Counted from the stretch's first letter, positions 1 through 6,231 are shown. The stretch is DNA of 6,231 nt from Pseudomonadota bacterium (GCA_030625525.1 DAOUQR010000073.1:1-6231), one strand, 5' to 3'. The notes: generated by a model from the sequence alone, not told the origin. Translations and numbers: made by a program.

Positions 1-1
1 C

Positions 2-2821
2 GAAGCTTATGTAAATAAAAATGAAACACTGAAGGATTTCGTAAATTCAGCGAGACATTTCTGGGAAAAGAATTTCATATCGTGGGATCGACAATTTATA
101 AAAAACGCTCTGGATTCGTTTACGAATGATATCGAAGAAACTTTTTTAACCGATAAAATCAACATCTTTATAATAGCGGCGCTGGCTAAAACGAGCCGCA
201 AGAAAAGTGGCGCCTATAACTATACTATAGACAGCCTCGTATTAAAAAAAGAACGCAGAAAAGAATTCCGAAAGTCACCTGCAGCACGTGCTAAATTCAT
301 TGAATTAGTCTTCGAACATTATTTTTCTGAAGAAAACAAAGTGAAAAGAAGCCCCGCTAACGATTATCTATTCAAAGCAAAGCTCAGTAAACTTGCTCAA
401 GAGTTCGGAATCAATGTTTTTGACATAGACAATAAAGATTTCCAAAAAGCCTGCTTCCCGTTTTACCAACGTCGCGAAGTCTATGACAAAAAATTATTAT
501 CATTCGTTAAGTTCTGTAAGAAAAATGGAATGGGTGATGTTTTGCAAAATCTCGAGGAACTTCCCCAAACTGCAGGATTCACCGATAAAAAATCCAGTGA
601 GAAATTAGTTGATATTTTAAATGTATTTTCTGTTCAGTATGCTAATTTTTACAAAAATCAGTACAAACACAACAAAACCAAACACTACGAAACCAAAAAA
701 GCATTTTTAACGCATTTCGCAACACTTGCAAACCACTTTAACATTGACAAAGAGACGGTCGACTTAAACGACGTTGCAAAATACTGCTTAAACAAACATT
801 ACAAAGACACGTTAATTCGCGCCGCACGTACGTTTCAATTCGCCATCAAATATGGTGATGAACATCGCTTCTTATTCCGCCAACGTCGTTTTAAATCTCA
901 ACGCAATTGGTTTTCACGAGACTTTGAACTCAATTATTTTAAAGACAAGTCACCAGAAAAATACAAACGAAACAACGCCTATCGCAGGGCACGCGATCAA
1001 ATTCGCGGCGAACCCGAGTTTATGTTGCTCTTAAAATTCATGCGTAAAAACATATCAAGCACCGCATTGAATAATCTACAGGCCTATTTTGACTCTGTAT
1101 TAAGCGACGAAACATACCCGAATCCCGAAAACAAAATGTGGGCATTTTGCTACGGACTTCGCTATGTCTGGGATAATCTCAATGGACATAATAATACACA
1201 ACGCATAAATGAACTCGATCCTGTTTTCGATGCCGCAAGCATTAGCTTAATAACTCTCAACAACAAACAGCTAAAAGAGTTTAAAAAATTAATCAACCAT
1301 ACGGCTGAAGCTTGGGGCTTGCCTCAAATGGTCAAAAACCAAGACAAACTCGAGCAAGCGTTTGATAATACTTATGATTCAACTATTGGTGATGTGGGCC
1401 ATAATTACGACCAAGCACACCAATTATCAGAAAAACGTCGTCGTCATCAGCGAAAAAAAACATTGCGAATCTACGGGGTTGGCCTTACGACTATCGTTGC
1501 ATGCGGTGAAGCAGGCGTCGCTGTCGCAGGGGCTTTAGCCCTTGGCCTTACTTTCGGCGTTGCCCTCTTAATTGCTGCAGGAGCCTTATTATGTAACTTC
1601 GTACTGTTCATGGGTGCTTGCTATTTCACCCTTAAAACCTTTAATCTTGATTTTGAAAAATTCTTTATTAAAGGCGATAAAAAAGGCCTACAAAAAATAC
1701 TCCCATTTACCAATACAGCATTAGCGTTAACAGGCGGCATATTTTTCGGATTATTATCCATCGAGTCGATGGTAACATTTTTATCATTTGTCGCTCTTAA
1801 AGGTGTCTTGGTCGGCGCACCTACCTGGGCTATTTTAGGACCAGCAATCGCCATTGCATTTGTCAGTACAATTGTTTTGACTTGCTTGTTCTTTGCCATT
1901 ATGCACATTAATTTATTTGTCAGAAATCACCTTAAAGAACATGGTTTGAAAAAATTCGGTAATATTTTTCGTCGCATTTTCGGCCGAAGGATTGCCGAAA
2001 AAACCTCACAACTCATTCCGCGTATTGTGGTTAACGTCATTACGTTCGGTATTGCATCCATCTTATTTGCAGCTGTTTCATTTGCATTTTTTAAAGTAGG
2101 ACTCAAAAGTAATTTCATTGTCTTTCATCAATACTTTAAAGTGTCGTCGAGTGCATCAAATGTATTAGGGTATGTTATAAACACGCTGGGTACCGGCGGC
2201 AATGCTGCATTTAACTTAAAGGGCACCTTTCTCGGCTCATTCCGCTTCAAAGATTATCTAGGCCGAATGTCCAGTCATGTTAAAACTTATGTTTCAGATT
2301 GGTATAAATATGGTAAAAAGGAAGCGATGCAACGCTTGTATGATCGCGTTCGAGAACGTTATTACACTAATCCCGATGTTGCGATGCAGGCAGTAACGAA
2401 TGAAGGAAAATACATTCTTATGCTCGTGAGTGCTATTTTAAATGGCTTTGGTCAAGCTGCAAATGGCGGTGATTTGGGTGCTTATTTTCATCCAAAAACA
2501 CTTGTCACCCTATTTGCTTATCTCGGTTTCGCTGCCTGGGGTGCTAACTCTATCGGCAGTAATACAAATGAAGCCGCTGAGGTATTTGGTACAGAGCATG
2601 TTGGGTTTAAGACACAAAAAGCCTATGATATTGAACACAAAGCGCTTGAGGATGTTGAGACTGATACAATTGTTGAGGATGCAATGATTGAAAAACCCGA
2701 TGAGAAAGCCACTTCATGGAACTTTTTCAAGAAAGTCAGTTTCACTAGTAAGGATAATTCCAGCTTGAAAAATGATGCAGTCAAAAAAGAATTTGGTCTG
2801 CATCCAAAAGCAATTATGTAA
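2..2821 (+). CDS. Large multi-pass membrane protein of unknown function, 5' end outside the window
   Basis: I do not recognise the family. The frame is open from base 2 to the TAA at 2819-2821, giving 939 visible residues, with no in-frame ATG before 341. The GTG at 341 (visible residue 114) lacks a convincing Shine-Dalgarno and the codons before it read as ordinary protein, so the true start lies left of the window. Residues 1-488 are hydrophilic, rich in Lys, Arg, Asn, Phe and Tyr, with a basic stretch (SEKRRRHQRKK) just before the membrane part. Hydrophobic segments lie at about 490-513, 515-543 (Ala/Gly-rich), 571-598, 601-640 (one or two spans), 675-697 and 833-851. A basic loop at 641-674 (FRRIFGRR) separates two of them. 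Residues 857-901 are acidic (10 Asp/Glu between 878 and 901), followed by a Lys-rich C-terminus. It is probably an inner- or host-membrane protein. A secreted type IV effector role is a guess from organism type and architecture only. Its composition is visibly more AT-rich than the neighbouring operon. Confidence 0.85.
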   Translation, partial: EAYVNKNETLKDFVNSARHFWEKNFISWDRQFIKNALDSFTNDIEETFLTDKINIFIIAALAKTSRKKSGAYNYTIDSLVLKKERRKEFRKSPAARAKFIELVFEHYFSEENKVKRSPANDYLFKAKLSKLAQEFGINVFDIDNKDFQKACFPFYQRREVYDKKLLSFVKFCKKNGMGDVLQNLEELPQTAGFTDKKSSEKLVDILNVFSVQYANFYKNQYKHNKTKHYETKKAFLTHFATLANHFNIDKETVDLNDVAKYCLNKHYKDTLIRAARTFQFAIKYGDEHRFLFRQRRFKSQRNWFSRDFELNYFKDKSPEKYKRNNAYRRARDQIRGEPEFMLLLKFMRKNISSTALNNLQAYFDSVLSDETYPNPENKMWAFCYGLRYVWDNLNGHNNTQRINELDPVFDAASISLITLNNKQLKEFKKLINHTAEAWGLPQMVKNQDKLEQAFDNTYDSTIGDVGHNYDQAHQLSEKRRRHQRKKTLRIYGVGLTTIVACGEAGVAVAGALALGLTFGVALLIAAGALLCNFVLFMGACYFTLKTFNLDFEKFFIKGDKKGLQKILPFTNTALALTGGIFFGLLSIESMVTFLSFVALKGVLVGAPTWAILGPAIAIAFVSTIVLTCLFFAIMHINLFVRNHLKEHGLKKFGNIFRRIFGRRIAEKTSQLIPRIVVNVITFGIASILFAAVSFAFFKVGLKSNFIVFHQYFKVSSSASNVLGYVINTLGTGGNAAFNLKGTFLGSFRFKDYLGRMSSHVKTYVSDWYKYGKKEAMQRLYDRVRERYYTNPDVAMQAVTNEGKYILMLVSAILNGFGQAANGGDLGAYFHPKTLVTLFAYLGFAAWGANSIGSNTNEAAEVFGTEHVGFKTQKAYDIEHKALEDVETDTIVEDAMIEKPDEKATSWNFFKKVSFTSKDNSSLKNDAVKKEFGLHPKAIM

Positions 2822-2839
2822 ATAACATTTGAGCTAATT

Positions 2840-2873
2840 CTGGATCCCGCGGTAAGTGCAAGTAGGGTGCAAG
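2840..2873. repeat. Possible fragment of a dispersed palindromic repeat with a 7-base direct repeat
   Basis: CTGGATCCCGCGGT at 2840-2853 looks like the left arm of a GGATCCCGCGG...CCGCGGGAT type intergenic palindrome, but no matching right arm follows. Instead GTGCAAG occurs twice, at 2856-2862 and 2867-2873, eleven bases apart start to start. The fragment lies 19 bases after the stop of the large membrane-protein gene. There is no stem followed by a T-run, so it is not a recognisable intrinsic terminator. Membership of a repeat family is inferred from memory of similar elements and not shown by the window. Confidence 0.3.
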
Positions 2874-2937
2874 CCTATATTCTTTTCATCATACAATTAC
2901 TGAGCTTGTGCAAAATGGTTTCGCCGAGAATCTCGTA

Positions 2938-2967
2938 TTGGCCTACAAACCCCAAAAGTGGTACAAT
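2938..2967 (+). promoter_or_regulatory. Predicted sigma-70 promoter of the mevalonate operon, extended -10 type
   Basis: TTGGCC at 2938-2943 matches four of six bases of the -35 consensus. TACAAT at 2962-2967 matches five of six of the -10 consensus after an 18-base spacer. The -10 is preceded by TGG (2959-2961), the TGn of an extended -10. Transcription would begin near 2974, leaving a leader of about 23 bases before the ATG at 2997. A GTG at 2958 in the fni frame falls inside this promoter, which argues against it as the start. An odd dyad CGAGAATCTCG (2925-2935) sits directly upstream of the -35. Confidence 0.5.
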
Positions 2968-2996
2968 CCGCGCAACTTTTTCCCAACTTAATCACC

Positions 2997-4025
2997 ATGA
3001 CTCAGCACACATTTGAACAACGTAAACGTGACCATATCCGCCTAGCTTTAAAACCTGAAAATGAAGCAACCGGTGGCAGTGGATTATCACGTGTTCACTT
3101 ACAGCATGAAGCCTTACCTGATTTGGACTTTAACGAGATATCGATTGAAAGCACGCGTTTATCCACGCCCTGCTCTTCACCCTTTCTTGTCAGTTCAATG
3201 ACCGCCGGGCATGCTGATGCAGTGAATATCAATCATGTGCTACTCGAAGCTTGCCAACAAACCGGTTGGGCGATGGGGGTCGGTTCACAGCGGCGTCAAT
3301 TGAATGATCCCTCGGCTAAATCAGAATGGGCTACGGTGAGAGATATCGCGCCTGATGTGTTTTTATTGGGTAACCTCGGTATCGCACAAGTTATTACGAC
3401 GCCAATTTCGCAGATCCAAACATTAGTCGAATCATTACAAGCCAATGCTTTATTCATTCATCTCAATGCGCTACAAGAATGCATGCAACCTGAAGGTACG
3501 CCCCAATTTAAACAGGGCTTAGATGCGATCACCTCACTCGCCAACGAATTATCCGTGCCCGTCATTATTAAAGAAACCGGTTGTGGTTTCAGCGAATCGA
3601 CTTTAAATCGATTGAAAAACACCGGCATTGCAGCGGTTGATATCTCTGGATTCGGCGGCACACATTGGGGTCGCATCGAAGGCGATCGCGCTGAATCAAT
3701 ACCCCATATCGCACAGGCTGCACAAACCTTTGCACATTGGGGGATCAGCACTGTTGATAGTTTGCTCGCGGCACGATCGATTCAACCAAATTATGAAATC
3801 TGGGCATCCGGCGGTATACGCTCAGGCTTAGATGCCGCTAAATGTATCGCTTTAGGAGCCAACATGGTGGGCTTTGCCAAACCCATGCTGCAAGCCGCAC
3901 TCAAAGGCACTGAGGCCGTTATCAAAAGCATGCGGCAAATTGAATATGAATTAAAAGTCACCCTGTTTTGCACAGGCTCTAAAAATTTAACAGCTTTATC
4001 TCATACAGTGAGATCAGGCACTTGA
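2997..4025 (+). CDS. fni: Type 2 isopentenyl-diphosphate delta-isomerase (FMN-dependent)
   Basis: Interconverts isopentenyl diphosphate and dimethylallyl diphosphate, using reduced FMN, Mg2+ and NAD(P)H in the cytoplasm; it is unrelated to the type 1 Idi enzyme. The ATG at 2997 gives 342 residues, normal for the family. An in-frame GTG at 2958 would add 13 residues but overlaps the predicted promoter. Family motifs appear in order: RKRDHI (9-14, substrate phosphate binding), SSMTAGH (66-72, FMN site; usually MTGG), GVGSQR (94-99), LGNLGIAQ (124-131), HLNALQECMQPEGT (155-168, with the Gln-Glu pair at 160-161 typical of catalysis and Mg2+ binding), IIKETGCG (190-197), DISGFGGTHW (215-224), ASGGIRSGLDAAK (270-282, flavin phosphate binding) and FCTG near the C-terminus (324-327). 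The barrel is complete. No clear Shine-Dalgarno precedes the ATG. It is first in an operon with HMG-CoA reductase 21 bases downstream. Confidence 0.95.
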   Translation: MTQHTFEQRKRDHIRLALKPENEATGGSGLSRVHLQHEALPDLDFNEISIESTRLSTPCSSPFLVSSMTAGHADAVNINHVLLEACQQTGWAMGVGSQRRQLNDPSAKSEWATVRDIAPDVFLLGNLGIAQVITTPISQIQTLVESLQANALFIHLNALQECMQPEGTPQFKQGLDAITSLANELSVPVIIKETGCGFSESTLNRLKNTGIAAVDISGFGGTHWGRIEGDRAESIPHIAQAAQTFAHWGISTVDSLLAARSIQPNYEIWASGGIRSGLDAAKCIALGANMVGFAKPMLQAALKGTEAVIKSMRQIEYELKVTLFCTGSKNLTALSHTVRSGT

Positions 4026-4034
4026 AGCAAGAAC

Positions 4035-4040
4035 GGGAGA
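4035..4040 (+). promoter_or_regulatory. Ribosome binding site of mvaA
   Basis: GGGAGA lies six bases before the ATG at 4047 and fixes that start. It is the only good Shine-Dalgarno in the operon. The first and third genes have weak or no visible ones, which may mean HMG-CoA reductase is translated more strongly than its neighbours. Confidence 0.7.
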
Positions 4041-4046
4041 AAAATC

Positions 4047-5351
4047 ATGTCACTCAATGACAAGGCTGAAACTTTATTTAAAGGATTTTCAAAACTCAAT
4101 CGCAAAGAACGTTTTGCGCGTCTCGTTGAAATGGGCGCACTCACTCAAAATGATATAGAAAATATGCAAACGGATCGCACCCTCTCCTGCGATTTGGCAG
4201 AAAAATTTATCGAAAATGTCATCGGCTATTATCAATTGCCGTTAGGGGTTGCGACTAATTTTAATATTGATGGAATGGACAAAGTGATTCCGATGGCGGT
4301 TGAAGAAACCTCTATTATTGCAGCGCTAAGTAAAACCGCAAAATGGATCCGACAATACGGTCACATTACCACCGAAGTGATCGGCAATACATTGATCGGG
4401 CAAATCCAAATCGCAAAAGTCAAAAATTTTGACACCGTTAAAAATACAATCCTTCTCAACAAAGACTATTTAATTGAACTCGCTAATAAAAACCCAGCAA
4501 GCAGCATGGTCAAACGCGGTGGCGGTGTGCGTGATATCAGCGTGCGTCGTGTTGCCAGAGATGACAAAAACGACATGGCCGTCATTCATCTTTATATTGA
4601 TACCTGCGATGCCATGGGGGCCAATACGATTATTCAAATTTGCGAATTTCTTAAAGATCCCATCGAGCAATTAACCGATGAAATCGTGACGATGTGTATT
4701 TTATCGAATTTAAATGACAGTAAATTAACAAAGGCAACTGTCACCATTCACAATGTCGAAAAAGACTTAGGTGAGAAAATTCACGAAGCCTCAATTTTTG
4801 CAGAATGTGATCCTTACCGTGCTGCAACAGCTAACAAAGGTGTGCTCAATGGGATTGATCCTATCTTGATTGCCACCGGTAATGATTGGCGTGCCGTTGA
4901 AGCCGGCATGCATGCCTATGCGGTTCGTGACGGTCAATACCGATCTATCACTCGCTGGCGTTATGAAGACGGTGATTTAATCGGTGAACTCATCGCGCCA
5001 ATCACTGTCGGTATCGTCGGCGGTGTAACGCGTTTACACCCAACGGCTGCCATGTGTTTACGTATGCTCGGCACCGAATCAGCTAATGACTTATCTCGCA
5101 TCATCGCCGCCGTGGGTCTGGTTCAAAACCTCGGTGCATTGCGCGCGCTCATCACACTCGGTTTTACTGAAGGTCATATGAAATTACACATCAATAATTT
5201 AACTTTAAGTGCGGGCGCTATGGGTGATGAAATTCCGGTCCTCAAAAAACGCTTAGAAGATTGGTTGGCATTTCACAAACAAGTCACGTTATCGAAAGCC
5301 GTCGAAATACTGAATGAACTAAGAGCGACGTTAAAAATAAGTTCGGAATAA
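4047..5351 (+). CDS. mvaA: Hydroxymethylglutaryl-CoA reductase, class II
   Basis: Reduces HMG-CoA to mevalonate with two NAD(P)H, the committed step of the mevalonate pathway; a soluble bacterial class II enzyme of 434 residues, the normal length. Visible motifs are ENVIGYYQLPLGVATNF (56-72), PMAVEETSIIAALS (82-95, with the catalytic Glu at 86 or 87), GGGVRDI (158-164), DAMGANT (188-194, dinucleotide-binding part of the small domain), NKGVLNGIDP (263-272, catalytic Lys264), TGNDWRAVEAG (277-287, catalytic Asp280) and GHMKLH (376-381, catalytic His377). The sequence is close to the Pseudomonas mevalonii pattern, so pipelines will label it 'degradative'. Sitting between an IPP isomerase and a GHMP kinase, it is more likely biosynthetic here. 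The stop is 18 bases before the next start. Cofactor preference cannot be settled from the motif alone. Confidence 0.96.
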   Translation: MSLNDKAETLFKGFSKLNRKERFARLVEMGALTQNDIENMQTDRTLSCDLAEKFIENVIGYYQLPLGVATNFNIDGMDKVIPMAVEETSIIAALSKTAKWIRQYGHITTEVIGNTLIGQIQIAKVKNFDTVKNTILLNKDYLIELANKNPASSMVKRGGGVRDISVRRVARDDKNDMAVIHLYIDTCDAMGANTIIQICEFLKDPIEQLTDEIVTMCILSNLNDSKLTKATVTIHNVEKDLGEKIHEASIFAECDPYRAATANKGVLNGIDPILIATGNDWRAVEAGMHAYAVRDGQYRSITRWRYEDGDLIGELIAPITVGIVGGVTRLHPTAAMCLRMLGTESANDLSRIIAAVGLVQNLGALRALITLGFTEGHMKLHINNLTLSAGAMGDEIPVLKKRLEDWLAFHKQVTLSKAVEILNELRATLKISSE

Positions 5352-5369
5352 AAAGCGAAATTTAACACG

Positions 5370-6167
5370 ATGATTAAACTCACTGCGCCAGCAAAAACCT
5401 TTATTTTTGGTGAATACATTGCCTTAATCGATGGCCCGACGTTAATCGCGACAACCGAACCGTTTTTTGAATTAAGAATTGAAGACTCGCTTGATGAAGC
5501 GCTCATTCATATTCACCCGGATAGCCCTGCCGGACAATTTTATCAATCTGAAAAAAAATATTTCGTAAGTAAAAAAATTGAATTTTGTGATCCCTATGAA
5601 GGGTGCGGAGGCTATGGCGCATCCAGTGCACAATTTTTATTGCTGTATGAATACCGTTATGGCAAAACGGATTGGAAAACACTGCGTGATTGTTACCAAG
5701 GTTTTGCTTGGAATGGTAAAGGTATCAAACCCAGTGGTGCCGATGTTATTGCGCAAGTAACAGGAGGGATCACTGAATTTTGTGCGGATACGCAGGTTTT
5801 GAAAAAACATATGTGGCCCTTTAAAGAGGCCGTTTTTAGCATCGTACACACGCAAAAAAAATTGGCGACTCATGAACATTTACAAACCTTATGTGCCTCC
5901 GAGGATAAGCATTTTCTCGCGTTAGATGATTTGAGTGATTTGATCCAAATTGCTGCTCAGGGTATTCACGCATTTAAACAGCAAGACCTTGATGCTTTTA
6001 TTCATGCCATCAATGCCTATCAAACAGCCTTAGAACAACACGGCTGGTTGGCTCCGCATAGTGCACAATTACTATCAGAATACCGCGCACAACCCCATGT
6101 GCTTGCCGCAAAAGCCTGCGGCGCAATGGGTGCCGACACCTTGTTTCTAGTACAAACACCCCTTTAA
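5370..6167 (+). CDS. GHMP-family kinase, probably mevalonate or phosphomevalonate kinase
   Basis: An ATP-dependent small-molecule kinase expected to phosphorylate mevalonate or its 5-phosphate. Three GHMP motifs are visible. APAKTFIFGEY (6-16) has Lys9 at the position of the mevalonate-kinase catalytic lysine. GCGGYGASSAQF (78-89) is the phosphate-binding loop. PSGADV (121-126) supplies the likely catalytic Asp125. KACGAMGAD (248-256) is a degenerate form of the C-terminal TGAGxGG motif. At 265 residues it is shorter than typical family members (about 300 or more), and the region between motifs 1 and 2 looks condensed. It lies 18 bases after mvaA with only a weak Shine-Dalgarno, so co-transcription is likely. 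The PSGxDV segment and GEYxxL in motif 1 fit both mevalonate and phosphomevalonate kinases, so substrate is left open and no symbol is given. A diphosphomevalonate decarboxylase, which shares the fold, is less likely given the intact lysine motif. Confidence 0.82.
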   Translation: MIKLTAPAKTFIFGEYIALIDGPTLIATTEPFFELRIEDSLDEALIHIHPDSPAGQFYQSEKKYFVSKKIEFCDPYEGCGGYGASSAQFLLLYEYRYGKTDWKTLRDCYQGFAWNGKGIKPSGADVIAQVTGGITEFCADTQVLKKHMWPFKEAVFSIVHTQKKLATHEHLQTLCASEDKHFLALDDLSDLIQIAAQGIHAFKQQDLDAFIHAINAYQTALEQHGWLAPHSAQLLSEYRAQPHVLAAKACGAMGADTLFLVQTPL

Positions 6168-6181
6168 TTCACAGCTTGACT

Positions 6182-6213
6182 GGGATCAGGCCTGATGCCT
6201 GAGGCCTGACCCT
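6182..6213. repeat. Hairpin made of three tandem GCCTGA heptamers
   Basis: TCAGGCCT (6186-6193) and AGGCCTGA (6202-6209) form an eight-base perfect stem around an eight-base loop. Beyond one A-C mismatch the stem continues with two G-C pairs and one G-T pair (6182-6184 with 6211-6213). The same bases are three head-to-tail copies of GCCTGA plus one variable base (6190-6196, 6197-6203, 6204-6210). It begins 15 bases after the kinase stop. The RNA could act as a 3' stabilising or weakly terminating hairpin for the operon, but no T-run follows on either strand, so a standard intrinsic terminator is unlikely. Confidence 0.55.
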
Positions 6214-6231
6214 CAAAACCAAAATTGTGGT
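6206..6231 (+). promoter_or_regulatory. Possible promoter cut by the right edge
   Basis: The last bases (CAAAACCAAAATTGTGGT, 6214-6231) resemble the stretch leading into the fni -10 box (CAAACCCCAAAAGTGGT, 2946-2962), including the TGG of an extended -10 and the first T of the hexamer. CTGACC at 6206-6211 could be a weak -35. The -10 itself would lie beyond the window, so this is a guess from resemblance. Confidence 0.25.

Noticed and set aside
7..201. A 64-codon reading frame on the minus strand at the left edge
   Set aside because: It lies antisense to the continuous + strand coding frame of the large membrane protein and has no supporting motif or ribosome site.
1621..2118. Two minus-strand frames (1621-1908 and 1927-2118) opposite the membrane block
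   Set aside because: They are antisense shadows of hydrophobic codons in the real gene; their products are low-complexity and unlike any family.
2442..2687. An 81-codon + strand frame overlapping the end of the large gene
   Set aside because: It is fully contained in the larger coding frame in another phase, without a ribosome site, and its leucine-rich product is typical of a shifted frame.
2892..2897. A second TACAAT that could be a -10 box upstream of fni
   Set aside because: No -35-like hexamer lies at a suitable distance (2869-2874 is GCAAGC) and there is no TG extension.
3458..3751. A 97-codon minus-strand frame inside fni
   Set aside because: fni is intact with every family motif on the + strand, and the antisense frame has no motif.
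5637..5879. An 80-codon minus-strand frame inside the kinase gene
   Set aside because: It is antisense to the conserved GHMP motif region and has no independent support.
6186..6209. Intrinsic terminator for the mevalonate operon
   Set aside because: The stem is good but it is followed by CCCTCAAAACC on the + strand and GATCCCAG on the minus strand, with no T-run in either direction.

Overview
The window most resembles accessory-plus-housekeeping DNA of a moderately AT-rich gammaproteobacterium of the Legionellales type (Legionella, Coxiella, Berkiella and relatives). This is inferred from two things. A bacterial mevalonate-pathway operon is present, and that pathway is known in Legionella and Coxiella although most other gammaproteobacteria use the MEP route. 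Next to it lies a very large, lysine- and aromatic-rich, multi-membrane-spanning protein of no recognised family, a kind of gene common in these host-associated bacteria. No taxonomic marker (rRNA, ribosomal protein) is present, so the assignment is tentative. All genes are on the + strand.

Region 1 (2-2821) is one long open reading frame that enters from the left edge. The reading frame is open without a stop from base 2, so the GTG at 341 that an ORF caller would choose is internal. The visible 939 residues comprise a soluble basic N-terminal half (about 1-488), then a hydrophobic block with about five to seven membrane segments (about 490-851), then an acidic hydrophilic tail ending at residue 939. 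The function is unknown.

Region 2 (2822-2996) is a 175-base intergenic stretch. It holds what looks like a fragment of a dispersed palindromic repeat, a short direct repeat, a small dyad, and a plausible extended -10 promoter just before the next operon.

Region 3 (2997-6167) is a compact three-gene operon. It encodes type 2 isopentenyl-diphosphate isomerase (fni), class II HMG-CoA reductase (mvaA), and a short divergent GHMP-family kinase that should phosphorylate mevalonate or phosphomevalonate. Spacings are 21 and 18 bases. HMG-CoA reductase makes mevalonate, the kinase activates it, and the isomerase interconverts IPP and DMAPP at the end of the pathway. The missing steps (HMG-CoA synthase, the second kinase, diphosphomevalonate decarboxylase) are not in the window and may lie to the right.

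Region 4 (6168-6231) is non-coding. It has a strong hairpin built from three tandem GCCTGA heptamers. The last 20 or so bases resemble the fni promoter region, suggesting that another promoter is cut by the window edge. I see no RNA gene, CRISPR array, insertion sequence or complete mobile element.
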